A DNA stretch of 13,839 nucleotides from Coprococcus sp. (GTDB lineage: Bacteria > Bacillota > Clostridia > Lachnospirales > Lachnospiraceae): contig JAEDGW010000071.1 in NCBI GenBank assembly GCA_016297325.1, positions 1 to 13,839 of the forward strand, written 5' to 3'. The notes below the pieces were generated by a model. It was not told where the DNA came from. It was given only the letters and a program-made list of their open reading frames with translations, and did not search any database. The position numbers were made by a program, and so were the translations under genes. Shown here one piece after another: positions 5,645 through 12,882 of the stretch (position 1 is its first letter; each line of letters opens with the position of its first letter).

Positions 5645-7162
5645 ATGGCATGTACAACGATACTTGTAGGAAAAGATGCATCTTATGATGGATCAACGAT
5701 AATAGCGAGAAATGACGATTCAGGAGCAGGTTCATACACACCGAAGAAGTATGTGGTGGTGAAAAAGTCTGAGCAGCCAAGGGTATACAAATCGGTGATA
5801 TCCCACGTGGAGATAGAGCTGCCGGATGATCCTATGCAGTATACCTGCGTGCCAAATGCTCTTTCAGGCGAAGGTGTCTGGGCTGCCAGTGGCGTGAATG
5901 AGGCTCATGTGGCTATGACGGCGACGGAGACCATCACGTCCAATCCACGTGTGCTGGGGGCTGATCCGCTGGTATGCTATGAGGCGGCGGATGGCGACAG
6001 ACCGGAGCGCGCCGGAGGAATAGGCGAGGAGGATATAGTCAGCGTGACATTGCCTTATATACGAAGTGCCCGGGAGGGTGTGAAGAGACTTGGCAGCCTG
6101 CTTGAGAAGTATGGAACCTATGAGATGAACGGAATTGCTTTTCAGGATGTGGATGAGATCTGGTGGCTTGAGACCATAGGCGGTCATCACTGGATTGCAA
6201 GAAAAGTTCCGGATGATGTATATGTTGTTATGCCAAATCAGTTTGGTATGGATGAGTTTGACATGGATGATGCCATGGGTGAGCAGAGAGAATTCATGTG
6301 TTCGGCGGATCTTCCTGAGTTTATAGAGAAGCATCATCTGAATGTTGAGAATATGGCAGCGATGGTGGCGTCTGAAGAAGATTATAAAAATGTCATCTGC
6401 CCGAGAGATATATTTGGCAGCCATGATGATGCGGACCATGTGTACAATACGCCGAGGGCATGGTATATAGAGCGCACACTGAATCCAAATACGTATATCT
6501 GGGAGGGTGCGGATGCAGACTTTACGCCGGTTTCGGATGATATTCCTTGGTGCATGATCCCGGAGAAGAAGATCACCATGGAGGATGTGAAGTATGTTCT
6601 TTCATCCCATTATCAGGGTACACCTTATGATCCTTATGGCAATTACGGGGATAAAAAGCTTTGCGGAGCCTATCGTTCCGTGGGTGTCAACAGGACGGAT
6701 TTCATGTCGGCCATCCAGATGAGGCCGTATATGGACGGCGATAGCAGGACTCTGCAGTGGATAGCATTTGCGTCAAATGTGTTCAATGTCATGGTGCCAT
6801 TCTATGTGGATGTGGATGACATCCCAGAGTATCTGGCAAATACCGGTTCTGAGGTTTCCACGGATAATTTTTACTGGACGAGCCGCATGATCGCAGCCAT
6901 GGCGGATGCATCATATGCCAGATCTATATTCCATATTGAGAGATATGATGAAAAAGTTATGTCAAAAGCGCATGAGATAATAAACAGGTATGACGAGCTC
7001 CTGAGTAAGGAAGCGGATGCCGGCAATGCAAGAAAGACAAGGTCGCAGGCAAATCAGGAGGTAGCGGATATGGTCAAATGTGAGGCCTCCGCTACACTCG
7101 GCAAGGTGCTCTACGAGCTGAGTAATCAGATGAAGAATTCTTATTCGAGGTCAGATGCCTAG
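5645..7162 (+). CDS. pepD: C69-family dipeptidase
   Basis: The 505-residue protein starts MACTTILVGKDASYDGST followed by IIARNDDSG. Peptidase family C69 (PepD) proteins are Ntn-hydrolases whose nucleophile is a near N-terminal Cys in a Cys-Thr-Thr context followed by ARNDD. Here the Cys is residue 3, so removal of Met-Ala would expose it and no long propeptide is present. Further family-like segments include WAASGVNEAHVAMTATET, DVDEIWWLETIGGHHWIARKVPDDVYVV, NQFGMDEFD and the late NVFNVMVPFYVDV. Length is close to the usual 460-510. It should be a cytosolic dipeptidase of broad specificity. The ATG lies 3 bp after the vanZ stop with its GGAGGA inside vanZ (5632-5637), so the two genes form an operon with coupled translation. 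The 3' end meets the convergent AraC gene and the two stop codons share CTAG at 7159-7162, leaving no room for a separate terminator. Confidence 0.92.
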   Translation: MACTTILVGKDASYDGSTIIARNDDSGAGSYTPKKYVVVKKSEQPRVYKSVISHVEIELPDDPMQYTCVPNALSGEGVWAASGVNEAHVAMTATETITSNPRVLGADPLVCYEAADGDRPERAGGIGEEDIVSVTLPYIRSAREGVKRLGSLLEKYGTYEMNGIAFQDVDEIWWLETIGGHHWIARKVPDDVYVVMPNQFGMDEFDMDDAMGEQREFMCSADLPEFIEKHHLNVENMAAMVASEEDYKNVICPRDIFGSHDDADHVYNTPRAWYIERTLNPNTYIWEGADADFTPVSDDIPWCMIPEKKITMEDVKYVLSSHYQGTPYDPYGNYGDKKLCGAYRSVGVNRTDFMSAIQMRPYMDGDSRTLQWIAFASNVFNVMVPFYVDVDDIPEYLANTGSEVSTDNFYWTSRMIAAMADASYARSIFHIERYDEKVMSKAHEIINRYDELLSKEADAGNARKTRSQANQEVADMVKCEASATLGKVLYELSNQMKNSYSRSDA

Positions 7163-8046
7163 TTGGTGTATCTGCTTCTGTATTCGCCGGGGGTGACTCC
7201 GAACTTCTTTTTGAAGCTTCTGTTGAAGTATGACAGGTTGAAGAAACCGCAGTTTTCTGCGATGGAAAGGATATTTTCATCGCTGGTGGACAGCAGTCTT
7301 GCGGCTATGTTCAGTCTGAAGTCGTTCAGATATGTCACAAATGACACACCCATGGTGTTCTTGAAAAATCGCATAAAATGGGATTCTGAGAATCCGCAGT
7401 ATGAGGCTATATCCGTTATGGATATGGCCTCTTTGTAGTTTTTGTCTATGTATGAGAGGATGATCTTGGTTCGCTCAAGATCCCGTGCTCTGCTTTTTTT
7501 ATCCGCTGCATCCCTGGTTGTGGAGTGGGTGAAGAGAATGTAAAAGAATTCAAAATAGCAGCTTTTCAGTGCGAGATGATATCCCTTTGGGGTGTCTGAG
7601 CAGAGTTTGTCTACCCTGTTAAGACACGCAGACAATTCCGGATACAGGGGATCGTCTCTGTCATATATACTCTTGATGTCTATATCTCCTGCCAGAAGAG
7701 GCAGAAAAAATTGGCTGTCAAGTGAGTCGTGGTTTCTTGATCTGAACATATCCACTGAGAACAATATATTTTCGTATTCCATGGAGTAGCCTTCGTGCTG
7801 GGATATTCCGTGGATGTGTCCCGGCAGGATAATGACGATATCTCCCTCCTCCACGTAGTGTGTGGTGAAGTCCAGCGTCACATTTCCCTTTCCTTTTTTG
7901 ATATATATGATCTCCATGAATTCATGCCAGTGAAGTGATACGGAGCTGAAATCCAGAGGGATGGAGCATAGATATGTGTTGTATGGAAACAGGGGATCAG
8001 CGTGTGTCTTATTCTCTAACAATTTTTCGTATTCGATACTGTTCAT
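7159..8046 (-). CDS. AraC-family transcriptional regulator with cupin sensor domain
   Basis: The 295-residue regulator has two parts. The N-terminal part is an AraC-type cupin (about residues 20-140), with LHWHEFMEIIYIKKGKGNV and the YVEEGDIVIILPGHIHGIS pocket segments typical of sugar-sensing members. The C-terminal part (about 185-293) has two helix-turn-helix motifs, ISITDIASYCGFSESHFMRFFKN and ILSIAENCGFFNLSYFNRSFKKKFGVTPGEYR, the latter being the AraC signature. The start is supported by GGAGGA on the minus strand (8056-8061), 9 bp before the ATG. The gene is divergent from malQ-glgP with a 318-bp shared upstream region, so controlling alpha-glucan use is a plausible role, though AraC proteins often act elsewhere. 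It converges on the dipeptidase gene with stop codons overlapping in CTAG. The effector ligand cannot be read from sequence. Confidence 0.93.
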   Translation of the reverse strand: MNSIEYEKLLENKTHADPLFPYNTYLCSIPLDFSSVSLHWHEFMEIIYIKKGKGNVTLDFTTHYVEEGDIVIILPGHIHGISQHEGYSMEYENILFSVDMFRSRNHDSLDSQFFLPLLAGDIDIKSIYDRDDPLYPELSACLNRVDKLCSDTPKGYHLALKSCYFEFFYILFTHSTTRDAADKKSRARDLERTKIILSYIDKNYKEAISITDIASYCGFSESHFMRFFKNTMGVSFVTYLNDFRLNIAARLLSTSDENILSIAENCGFFNLSYFNRSFKKKFGVTPGEYRSRYTN

Positions 8047-8364
8047 ATTCTGTGTTCCTCCGGTATTGCAGCGTTGTCATTTTTCCTCGTCGAGACCCTA
8101 TGTTTGAGGCACATTTTTACGGCGACAATTCAAGGGGCTTGACCCCATTAACTGGGTTCAACATTTACTATGATAGGATTGTACAATAAACAAGTTATAT
8201 AATGCAAGCATTAACGGGAAAATGCTAATAAAATACAAGCCATAACAGAGCTGTTTCATAAGGCGCCTGACCCCAATTTGTTTCCTTTACCTTTGTCTGG
8301 TGCCTGAATATGGGAGCCTGTTGACAATGAGACTATAGGAAATAACAGATAAGAGGTATCAGAG
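8047..8364. promoter_or_regulatory. Divergent control region between the AraC gene and malQ-glgP
   Basis: This 318-bp gap contains possible promoter pieces for the plus-strand gene: a TATAAT at 8198-8203 with a poor -35 (AGGATT 8175-8180, 17-bp spacer), and a perfect TTGACA at 8321-8326 whose -10 is weak (TAACAG or AACAGA near 8343-8349). The ribosome site of malQ is AAGAGG at 8351-8356. An imperfect palindrome lies at 8139-8161 (TTGACCCCA/TGGGTTCAA, 8 of 9 pairs, 5-bp centre). Two copies of a 16-bp repeat are described separately. No clear minus-strand promoter and no CcpA-type site were recognised. Confidence 0.45.
8132..8275. repeat. Pair of 16-bp direct repeats (GGGGTCA-type)
   Basis: AAGGGGCTTGACCCCA (8132-8147) and AAGGCGCCTGACCCCA (8260-8275) match at 14 of 16 positions, in the same orientation, 128 bp apart. 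Each is partly self-complementary. On the minus strand they read TGGGGTCA(A/G)GC(C/G)CCTT, recalling short dispersed REP-like repeats, though that likeness is from memory. They could equally be regulator sites in the divergent control region. Confidence 0.45.
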
Positions 8365-11300
8365 ATGAATAAAGCGTTGGAGCGTGGCGCAGGAATACTC
8401 CTGCCGATAAGCAGTCTCCCATCACCGTACGGAATAGGAACCATGGGAAAAGATGCTTACGAGTTTGTCGATATGTTGAAACTTGCAGGCCAGAAATACT
8501 GGCAGGTTCTTCCGATAGGACCTACAAGCTTTGGTGACAGTCCATATCAGTCATTTTCAGCATTTGCGGGCAATCCTTATTTTATCGATCTGGATACATT
8601 GATAGAGGAAGGACTTCTCAAGAAAGAGGAAGTAGAATCTTACAAATGGTTTGACAGTGATGACGAGATCGATTATGCCAGACTGTACAGACAGAGATTT
8701 GAAGTCCTCAGAAAAGCATTTGGCAGAGCAAAAGAAATAGCTGGAAGAGATTATGCGGACTTCATGGAGTTCGTAGATGAAAATGAGCAGTGGCTTGATG
8801 ATTACGCATTGTATATGGCGATAAAGGCCGACCACGACAACAGAGAGTGGCTTGCCTGGGAGCCGGCGATCAGAAAGAGAAAACCTGAGGCGATGGCAGC
8901 TTATAGGGAGAAGCTTGCAGATGATGTGGAATTTTACAAGTTCCTGCAGTTCAAGTTCTACGAGCAGTGGATGCCGCTAAAAGCATATGCAAACAGAAAC
9001 GGCATAAGCATCATCGGGGACATTCCAATCTATGTGGCACTGGACAGTGCTGATGTGTGGGCGAACACAGAACAGTTCCAGCTGTCCGGAAGCCTTGCAC
9101 CGGCGGTTGTAGCGGGATGCCCACCAGACATGTTCTCAAGCTACGGACAGAAGTGGGGCAACCCGATCTATGACTGGGATGTCATGGAGAAGGATGATTT
9201 TGCATGGTGGAAGAAGAGAATTGCTGCATCGGCAAAGCTTTATGATGTGATCCGTATAGATCACTTTATCGGAATAGTCAGATATTACAGCATCCCGGCA
9301 AATGGCGAGCCGAAGGATGGCTACTACAGACAGGGACCGGGAAAGAAGCTCATCGATGCGATAGACAGTGCGATCGGCTCATCCAAGGTCATCGCGGAGG
9401 ATCTCGGTGTGGTTGTGCCGGAGGTTCAGAAGCTTGTGAAGGAGTCAGGTTATCCGGGCATGAAGGTTCTGGAATTTGCATTTGACGGCAACACGGCAAA
9501 TGAATATCTGCCACATAATCATGCGAAGAACTACGTGGCATACATCGGAACCCACGACAATGACATGTTGAAGAGTTACATCAGCGGACAGAGTGAGGAT
9601 CTTCAGGACTACATGATGAAATACCTCATGGCTGACAGTCTGGATGATGTGGCGGAGAAAATGATACACGCGCTGTATATGAGTTCGGCTGACACGGTCA
9701 TACTCCAGATGCAGGATATTCTGGGCAAGGACAACAGCGCCAGAATGAATTATCCGTCAACGCTTGGCGGCAACTGGAAGTGGAGACTGACGAAGCACAG
9801 AGCTGCAGCAGAGCACGAAGCAGATGAAAATGGAAACAGAAGCGCTGCAGCAGAGCATGAAGCAGACGAAAATAGAATCAGAAGCATTGCAGCAGAGCAC
9901 GAAGCAGACGAAAATGTAAACAGAAACGTTGCGGTTCAGGAAGAAACATGGGAATTTACACAGGAACATATAGATAAATTAAGGAATCTCACCAGACTGT
10001 ATGGACGAAACAGGGTGAAGACGTATATTTGTAAGGAGGATATTATGTTAAAGGACATTTGCATGAAGAAATATAACAAAGAGATCAAGGATTGTACAAA
10101 CGAGGAGATCTACTTCGCACTCCTTGATATGACAAAGAAGCTCGCAGACGGAAAGGTTTCAGAGGAGGGACAGAAGAAGGTTTATTACATCTCAGCAGAG
10201 TTCCTCATCGGAAAGCTTCTCTCCAACAACCTCATCAACCTCGGGGTATTTGACGAGGTTAAGCAGGTGCTTGCCGAGAACGGCAAGAGCATCTACGACA
10301 TAGAGGAGGTTGAGCCGGAGCCATCACTTGGAAATGGCGGTCTTGGAAGACTTGCAGCATGTTTCCTCGACTCCATGGCAACACTCGGACTTCACGGCGA
10401 TGGAATCGGCCTTAACTACCATATGGGTCTGTTCAAGCAGGTATTTGAGAACAATTACCAGAAGGAGACTGCAAATCCTTGGATCGAGGCTGACAGCTGG
10501 CTTGAGAAGACAGACGTTACCAATACGATCACATTTGGCAATCTGAAAGTTCAGTCAAGAATGTATGACATAGATGTAACCGGATATGAGAACAGAACAA
10601 ATAAGCTCCACCTCTTTGATATCGAGAGCGTTGATGAGTCGATCATGGAGCCGGACGGAATTAACTTTGACAAGACTGATATTGCAAAGAACCTGACACT
10701 CTGCCTGTATCCAGACGACAGCGATGAGGCTGGAAATCTTCTCCGTATCTACCAGCAGTATTTCATGGTTGCAAATGGTGCAAAGCTCATCCTCGATGAG
10801 GCTAAGGCAAAGGGCTCAAATCTCCACGACCTGGCAGATTATGCAGCAGTTCAGATCAACGATACACATCCTTCAATGGTAATTCCTGAGTTCATCAGAC
10901 TTCTTACAGCCGAGGGAATCTCATTTGATGAGGCTACAGAGATCGTGACAGAGGTGTGCGCATACACCAACCACACTATACTTGCAGAGGCTCTTGAGAA
11001 GTGGCCGCTTGCATACCTTGAGAAGGTCGTTCCACAGCTTGTTCCTATCATCAAGAAGCTGGATGAGAAGGTTAGAAACAGATATAAGGATGAGAGTGTA
11101 TACATCATCGACAAGGATCAGAGAGTGCACATGGCACACATCGATATCCACTACAGCCACAGTGTAAATGGTGTTGCTTACCTTCACACAGAGATCCTCA
11201 AGGATTCTGAGCTGAACAACTTCTACAAGATCTATCCTGAGAAGTTCAACAACAAGACAAATGGTATCACATTCAGAAGATGGCTCCTTCACTGCAACGA

Positions 11301-12294
11301 GCAGCTTGCAGCATATATCACAGAGCTCATCGGTGACGGCTACAAGAAGGATGCGGAGAAGCTGAATGATCTCGCAAAGTTCTATGATGACGAGGCTGTT
11401 CTTGGCAAGATCATGGATATCAAGAAGCAGAACAAGGTCGTTCTCAAGGATTATCTTAAGGAGACACAGAACATTGACATAGATGAGAATTCTATCTTTG
11501 ACATACAGGTAAAGAGACTCCACGAGTACAAGCGTCAGCAGATGAACGCACTCTGGGTTATCCACAAGTACTTCGATATCAAGGCAGGAAATCTTCCAAA
11601 GACTCCTGTAACTGTAATATTTGGCGCAAAGGCAGCTCCTGCATACACCATCGCAAAGGATATCATCCACCTCATCCTCTGCCTGCAGCAGCTCATCGAT
11701 AACGATCCAGAGGTAAGCCCATACCTCAAGGTTGTAATGATTGAGAACTACAATGTGTCAAAGGCAGCAAAGATCATACCTGCATGTGATATCTCAGAGC
11801 AGATCTCACTTGCTTCAAAGGAGGCATCAGGTACTGGTAACATGAAGTTCATGCTGAACGGTGCGCTCACACTTGGTACAAGAGACGGTGCAAATGTTGA
11901 GATCGGTGAGCTTGTCGGCGAGGATAACATTTACTTCTTTGGCGAGTCAAGTGAGGCTGTTATCGACCACTATGCAAAGGCTGATTATGTGGCAAAGGAT
12001 TACTATGAGCAGCCTGAGATCAAGAAACTTGTTGATTTCATCGTGAGCGATGAACTCCTTGAGATCGGACAGAAGGAAAGCCTTGAGAGACTCCACAACG
12101 AGCTGATCGTTAAGGACTGGTTTATGACACTCCTCGATGTTGAGGATTATATCAAGACCAAGGAAGGCGTACTTGCAGACTACGAGGACCGCAAGACATG
12201 GGCAAAGAAGGCTCTTGTAAACATCAGCAAGGCAGGATTCTTCTCATCAGACAGAACCATCGCCGAGTACAACAAGGATATCTGGAGACTGTAA
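8365..12294 (+). CDS. malQ-glgP: Fused 4-alpha-glucanotransferase (MalQ) and alpha-glucan phosphorylase (GlgP)
   Basis: One uninterrupted 1309-codon frame. Residues 1-550 are a GH77 amylomaltase: opening RGAGILLPISSLPSPYGIG, WGNPIYDW, nucleophile Asp299 in RIDHFIG, acid/base Glu345 in AEDLG, Asp398 in GTHDNDM, and an end of FTQEHIDKLRNLTRLYGR. Residues 561-1309 (749 aa) are a GT35 phosphorylase with YYISAEFLIGKLL, SLGNGGLGRLAACFLDS, and the PLP lysine Lys1161 in SGTGNMKF. MalQ disproportionates malto-oligosaccharides; GlgP phosphorolyses glucan ends to glucose-1-phosphate, so the two act in series in the cytosol. Between NWKWRL (470-475) and the last MalQ helix lies a 3 x 14-residue repeat (480-521) not found in ordinary MalQ. 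Only about 12 residues (549-560) join the halves, and they encode a strong Shine-Dalgarno. These enzymes are usually separate proteins. The fusion may be real, recent, or a strain or assembly effect. The start uses AAGAGG at 8351-8356. Confidence 0.9.
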   Translation: MNKALERGAGILLPISSLPSPYGIGTMGKDAYEFVDMLKLAGQKYWQVLPIGPTSFGDSPYQSFSAFAGNPYFIDLDTLIEEGLLKKEEVESYKWFDSDDEIDYARLYRQRFEVLRKAFGRAKEIAGRDYADFMEFVDENEQWLDDYALYMAIKADHDNREWLAWEPAIRKRKPEAMAAYREKLADDVEFYKFLQFKFYEQWMPLKAYANRNGISIIGDIPIYVALDSADVWANTEQFQLSGSLAPAVVAGCPPDMFSSYGQKWGNPIYDWDVMEKDDFAWWKKRIAASAKLYDVIRIDHFIGIVRYYSIPANGEPKDGYYRQGPGKKLIDAIDSAIGSSKVIAEDLGVVVPEVQKLVKESGYPGMKVLEFAFDGNTANEYLPHNHAKNYVAYIGTHDNDMLKSYISGQSEDLQDYMMKYLMADSLDDVAEKMIHALYMSSADTVILQMQDILGKDNSARMNYPSTLGGNWKWRLTKHRAAAEHEADENGNRSAAAEHEADENRIRSIAAEHEADENVNRNVAVQEETWEFTQEHIDKLRNLTRLYGRNRVKTYICKEDIMLKDICMKKYNKEIKDCTNEEIYFALLDMTKKLADGKVSEEGQKKVYYISAEFLIGKLLSNNLINLGVFDEVKQVLAENGKSIYDIEEVEPEPSLGNGGLGRLAACFLDSMATLGLHGDGIGLNYHMGLFKQVFENNYQKETANPWIEADSWLEKTDVTNTITFGNLKVQSRMYDIDVTGYENRTNKLHLFDIESVDESIMEPDGINFDKTDIAKNLTLCLYPDDSDEAGNLLRIYQQYFMVANGAKLILDEAKAKGSNLHDLADYAAVQINDTHPSMVIPEFIRLLTAEGISFDEATEIVTEVCAYTNHTILAEALEKWPLAYLEKVVPQLVPIIKKLDEKVRNRYKDESVYIIDKDQRVHMAHIDIHYSHSVNGVAYLHTEILKDSELNNFYKIYPEKFNNKTNGITFRRWLLHCNEQLAAYITELIGDGYKKDAEKLNDLAKFYDDEAVLGKIMDIKKQNKVVLKDYLKETQNIDIDENSIFDIQVKRLHEYKRQQMNALWVIHKYFDIKAGNLPKTPVTVIFGAKAAPAYTIAKDIIHLILCLQQLIDNDPEVSPYLKVVMIENYNVSKAAKIIPACDISEQISLASKEASGTGNMKFMLNGALTLGTRDGANVEIGELVGEDNIYFFGESSEAVIDHYAKADYVAKDYYEQPEIKKLVDFIVSDELLEIGQKESLERLHNELIVKDWFMTLLDVEDYIKTKEGVLADYEDRKTWAKKALVNISKAGFFSSDRTIAEYNKDIWRL
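9802..9927 (+). repeat. In-frame 42-bp tandem repeat, three copies, in the MalQ part
   Basis: Three consecutive 42-bp units (9802-9843, 9844-9885, 9886-9927) encode 14-residue units with consensus AAAEHEADENxNRS at residues 480-521. They are acidic and Ala-rich and probably form a flexible or helical insert between the last barrel-side MalQ segment (NWKWRLTKHR) and its C-terminal helix. Copy number is a multiple of whole codons, so expansion or contraction would keep the frame. Confidence 0.9.
10033..10047 (+). promoter_or_regulatory. Internal ribosome binding site and ATG for GlgP inside the fused frame
   Basis: AAGGAGG (10033-10039) lies five bases before an in-frame ATG (10045-10047, codon 561 of the fusion). 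It is the strongest Shine-Dalgarno of this locus and better than the one for malQ. The ATG sits exactly where the phosphorylase homology begins, so separate GlgP is probably made by internal initiation. Confidence 0.75.
10045..12294 (+). CDS. glgP: Alternative product: stand-alone alpha-glucan phosphorylase from the internal start
   Basis: Translation from the internal ATG gives a 749-residue GT35 phosphorylase beginning MLKDICMKKYNKEIKDCTNEE. It includes the glucan/phosphate site segments SLGNGGLGRLAACFLDS and VQINDTHPSMVIPEFIRLL, the KRLHEYKRQQMNALW segment, and PLP-binding Lys601 in SGTGNMKF. It is somewhat shorter at the N-terminus than E. coli MalP/GlgP (about 800) and lacks an obvious regulatory extension. 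It is the same DNA as the 3' part of the fusion: this entry records the likely second protein, whose existence rests on the Shine-Dalgarno at 10033-10039. If a sequencing or strain change removed a malQ stop codon, this would be the only GlgP form in relatives. Confidence 0.6.
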   Translation: MLKDICMKKYNKEIKDCTNEEIYFALLDMTKKLADGKVSEEGQKKVYYISAEFLIGKLLSNNLINLGVFDEVKQVLAENGKSIYDIEEVEPEPSLGNGGLGRLAACFLDSMATLGLHGDGIGLNYHMGLFKQVFENNYQKETANPWIEADSWLEKTDVTNTITFGNLKVQSRMYDIDVTGYENRTNKLHLFDIESVDESIMEPDGINFDKTDIAKNLTLCLYPDDSDEAGNLLRIYQQYFMVANGAKLILDEAKAKGSNLHDLADYAAVQINDTHPSMVIPEFIRLLTAEGISFDEATEIVTEVCAYTNHTILAEALEKWPLAYLEKVVPQLVPIIKKLDEKVRNRYKDESVYIIDKDQRVHMAHIDIHYSHSVNGVAYLHTEILKDSELNNFYKIYPEKFNNKTNGITFRRWLLHCNEQLAAYITELIGDGYKKDAEKLNDLAKFYDDEAVLGKIMDIKKQNKVVLKDYLKETQNIDIDENSIFDIQVKRLHEYKRQQMNALWVIHKYFDIKAGNLPKTPVTVIFGAKAAPAYTIAKDIIHLILCLQQLIDNDPEVSPYLKVVMIENYNVSKAAKIIPACDISEQISLASKEASGTGNMKFMLNGALTLGTRDGANVEIGELVGEDNIYFFGESSEAVIDHYAKADYVAKDYYEQPEIKKLVDFIVSDELLEIGQKESLERLHNELIVKDWFMTLLDVEDYIKTKEGVLADYEDRKTWAKKALVNISKAGFFSSDRTIAEYNKDIWRL

Positions 12295-12300
12295 AGCGAA

Positions 12301-12385
12301 TTGTCGTATAAAGCGGCTTGTTGTATAGACCAGCTTGTCGTATAGAGCGGTTTGTTGTATAGATCAGCTTGTCATATAGAGCGGT
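12301..12385 (+). repeat. 17-bp tandem repeat, five copies
   Basis: Units start at 12301, 12318, 12335, 12352 and 12369. They alternate between two forms, TTGTCGTATAGAGCGGT-like (1, 3, 5) and TTGTTGTATAGATCAGC-like (2, 4), giving a 34-bp higher-order period. The array starts 7 bp after the glgP stop codon and is in the transcript's 3' UTR. Confidence 0.9.
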
Positions 12386-12505
12386 TTGAGGTTAAGCTGC
12401 CTGCCTTCGAATGTAATTACCCAACAAGGATATTACGAGGCAGCGGAGCGACTTAGAGATGAATCGTAAAAAGATACCTTCGATATAACCAGAACTAGGA
12501 CATTC

Positions 12506-12541
12506 AGGGACAGTGGAGGCTTGCCTCCGCTGTCCCTTTTG
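12506..12541 (+). terminator. Strong intrinsic terminator of malQ-glgP
   Basis: AGGGACAGTGGAGG (12506-12519) pairs with CCTCCGCTGTCCCT (12524-12537) over 14 bp with one G-U pair and a CTTG loop, followed by TTTT. It lies 212 bp after the glgP stop codon, so the mRNA carries a long 3' UTR including the 17-bp repeats. Confidence 0.85.
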
Positions 12542-12581
12542 ATGAGTGTGCGGGGGATGGAGTTTGGCAGTGGTTGTTATA

Positions 12582-12720
12582 TGCTTGCTGGTTGCCGGAG
12601 CTGCTTGTTGGTTGCTGGAGCTGCTTGCTGGTTTCCAGTGTTTGAGCTGCTTGCTAATGGTTTGAGGTGCTTGCTTACTGCTAGTGTTTGACTGAGCTTG
12701 CTGGTTTTGCTAGTGGTTGC
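12582..12720. repeat. Degenerate TGCTTGCTGGTTGC repeat cluster
   Basis: At least five diverged units of about 20-30 bp begin TGCTTGCTGG or close variants (for example 12582, 12602, 12622, 12648, 12668), often ending in GGAGC or TTTGAGC. The first two units are 20 bp and nearly identical. The array has no supported coding role; it looks like decayed slippage repeats. Confidence 0.65.
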
Positions 12721-12741
12721 ACTTTTTTAGGAAAACATGCT

Positions 12742-12882
12742 AAAAAGATACAAAATTGTAGCGTGATCTGTGAAAAACGAGTAAAAAGATACAATTAAAA
12801 AAATATTTGTATCTTTATGAAAAGAATATCCAAAAAAGATAAAAAGCTATGCAAAATAACAGGTTGATTTTCAAAAAAGATA
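12742..12882. repeat. Array of AAAAAGATA motifs upstream of the response regulator
   Basis: Direct copies of AAAAAGATA start at 12742, 12783, 12833 and 12874 (spacings 41, 50, 41 bp). An inverted copy, TTGTATCTTT (12807-12816), forms a hairpin with the 12783 copy. The first two continue as CAA, the last two as AAAA. They may be regulator-binding sites or phased A-tracts that bend DNA. Confidence 0.6.

Noticed and set aside
5864..6439. 191-codon minus-strand frame over the dipeptidase gene
   Set aside because: Shadow of the C69 coding sequence; low-quality composition with no family match.
10921..11670. 249-codon open frame on the minus strand inside glgP
   Set aside because: It is the antisense shadow of a strongly conserved phosphorylase region, with no ribosome site and no recognisable family features.
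12301..12385. 17-bp repeats as a CRISPR array
   Set aside because: The units are directly adjacent without unique spacers.
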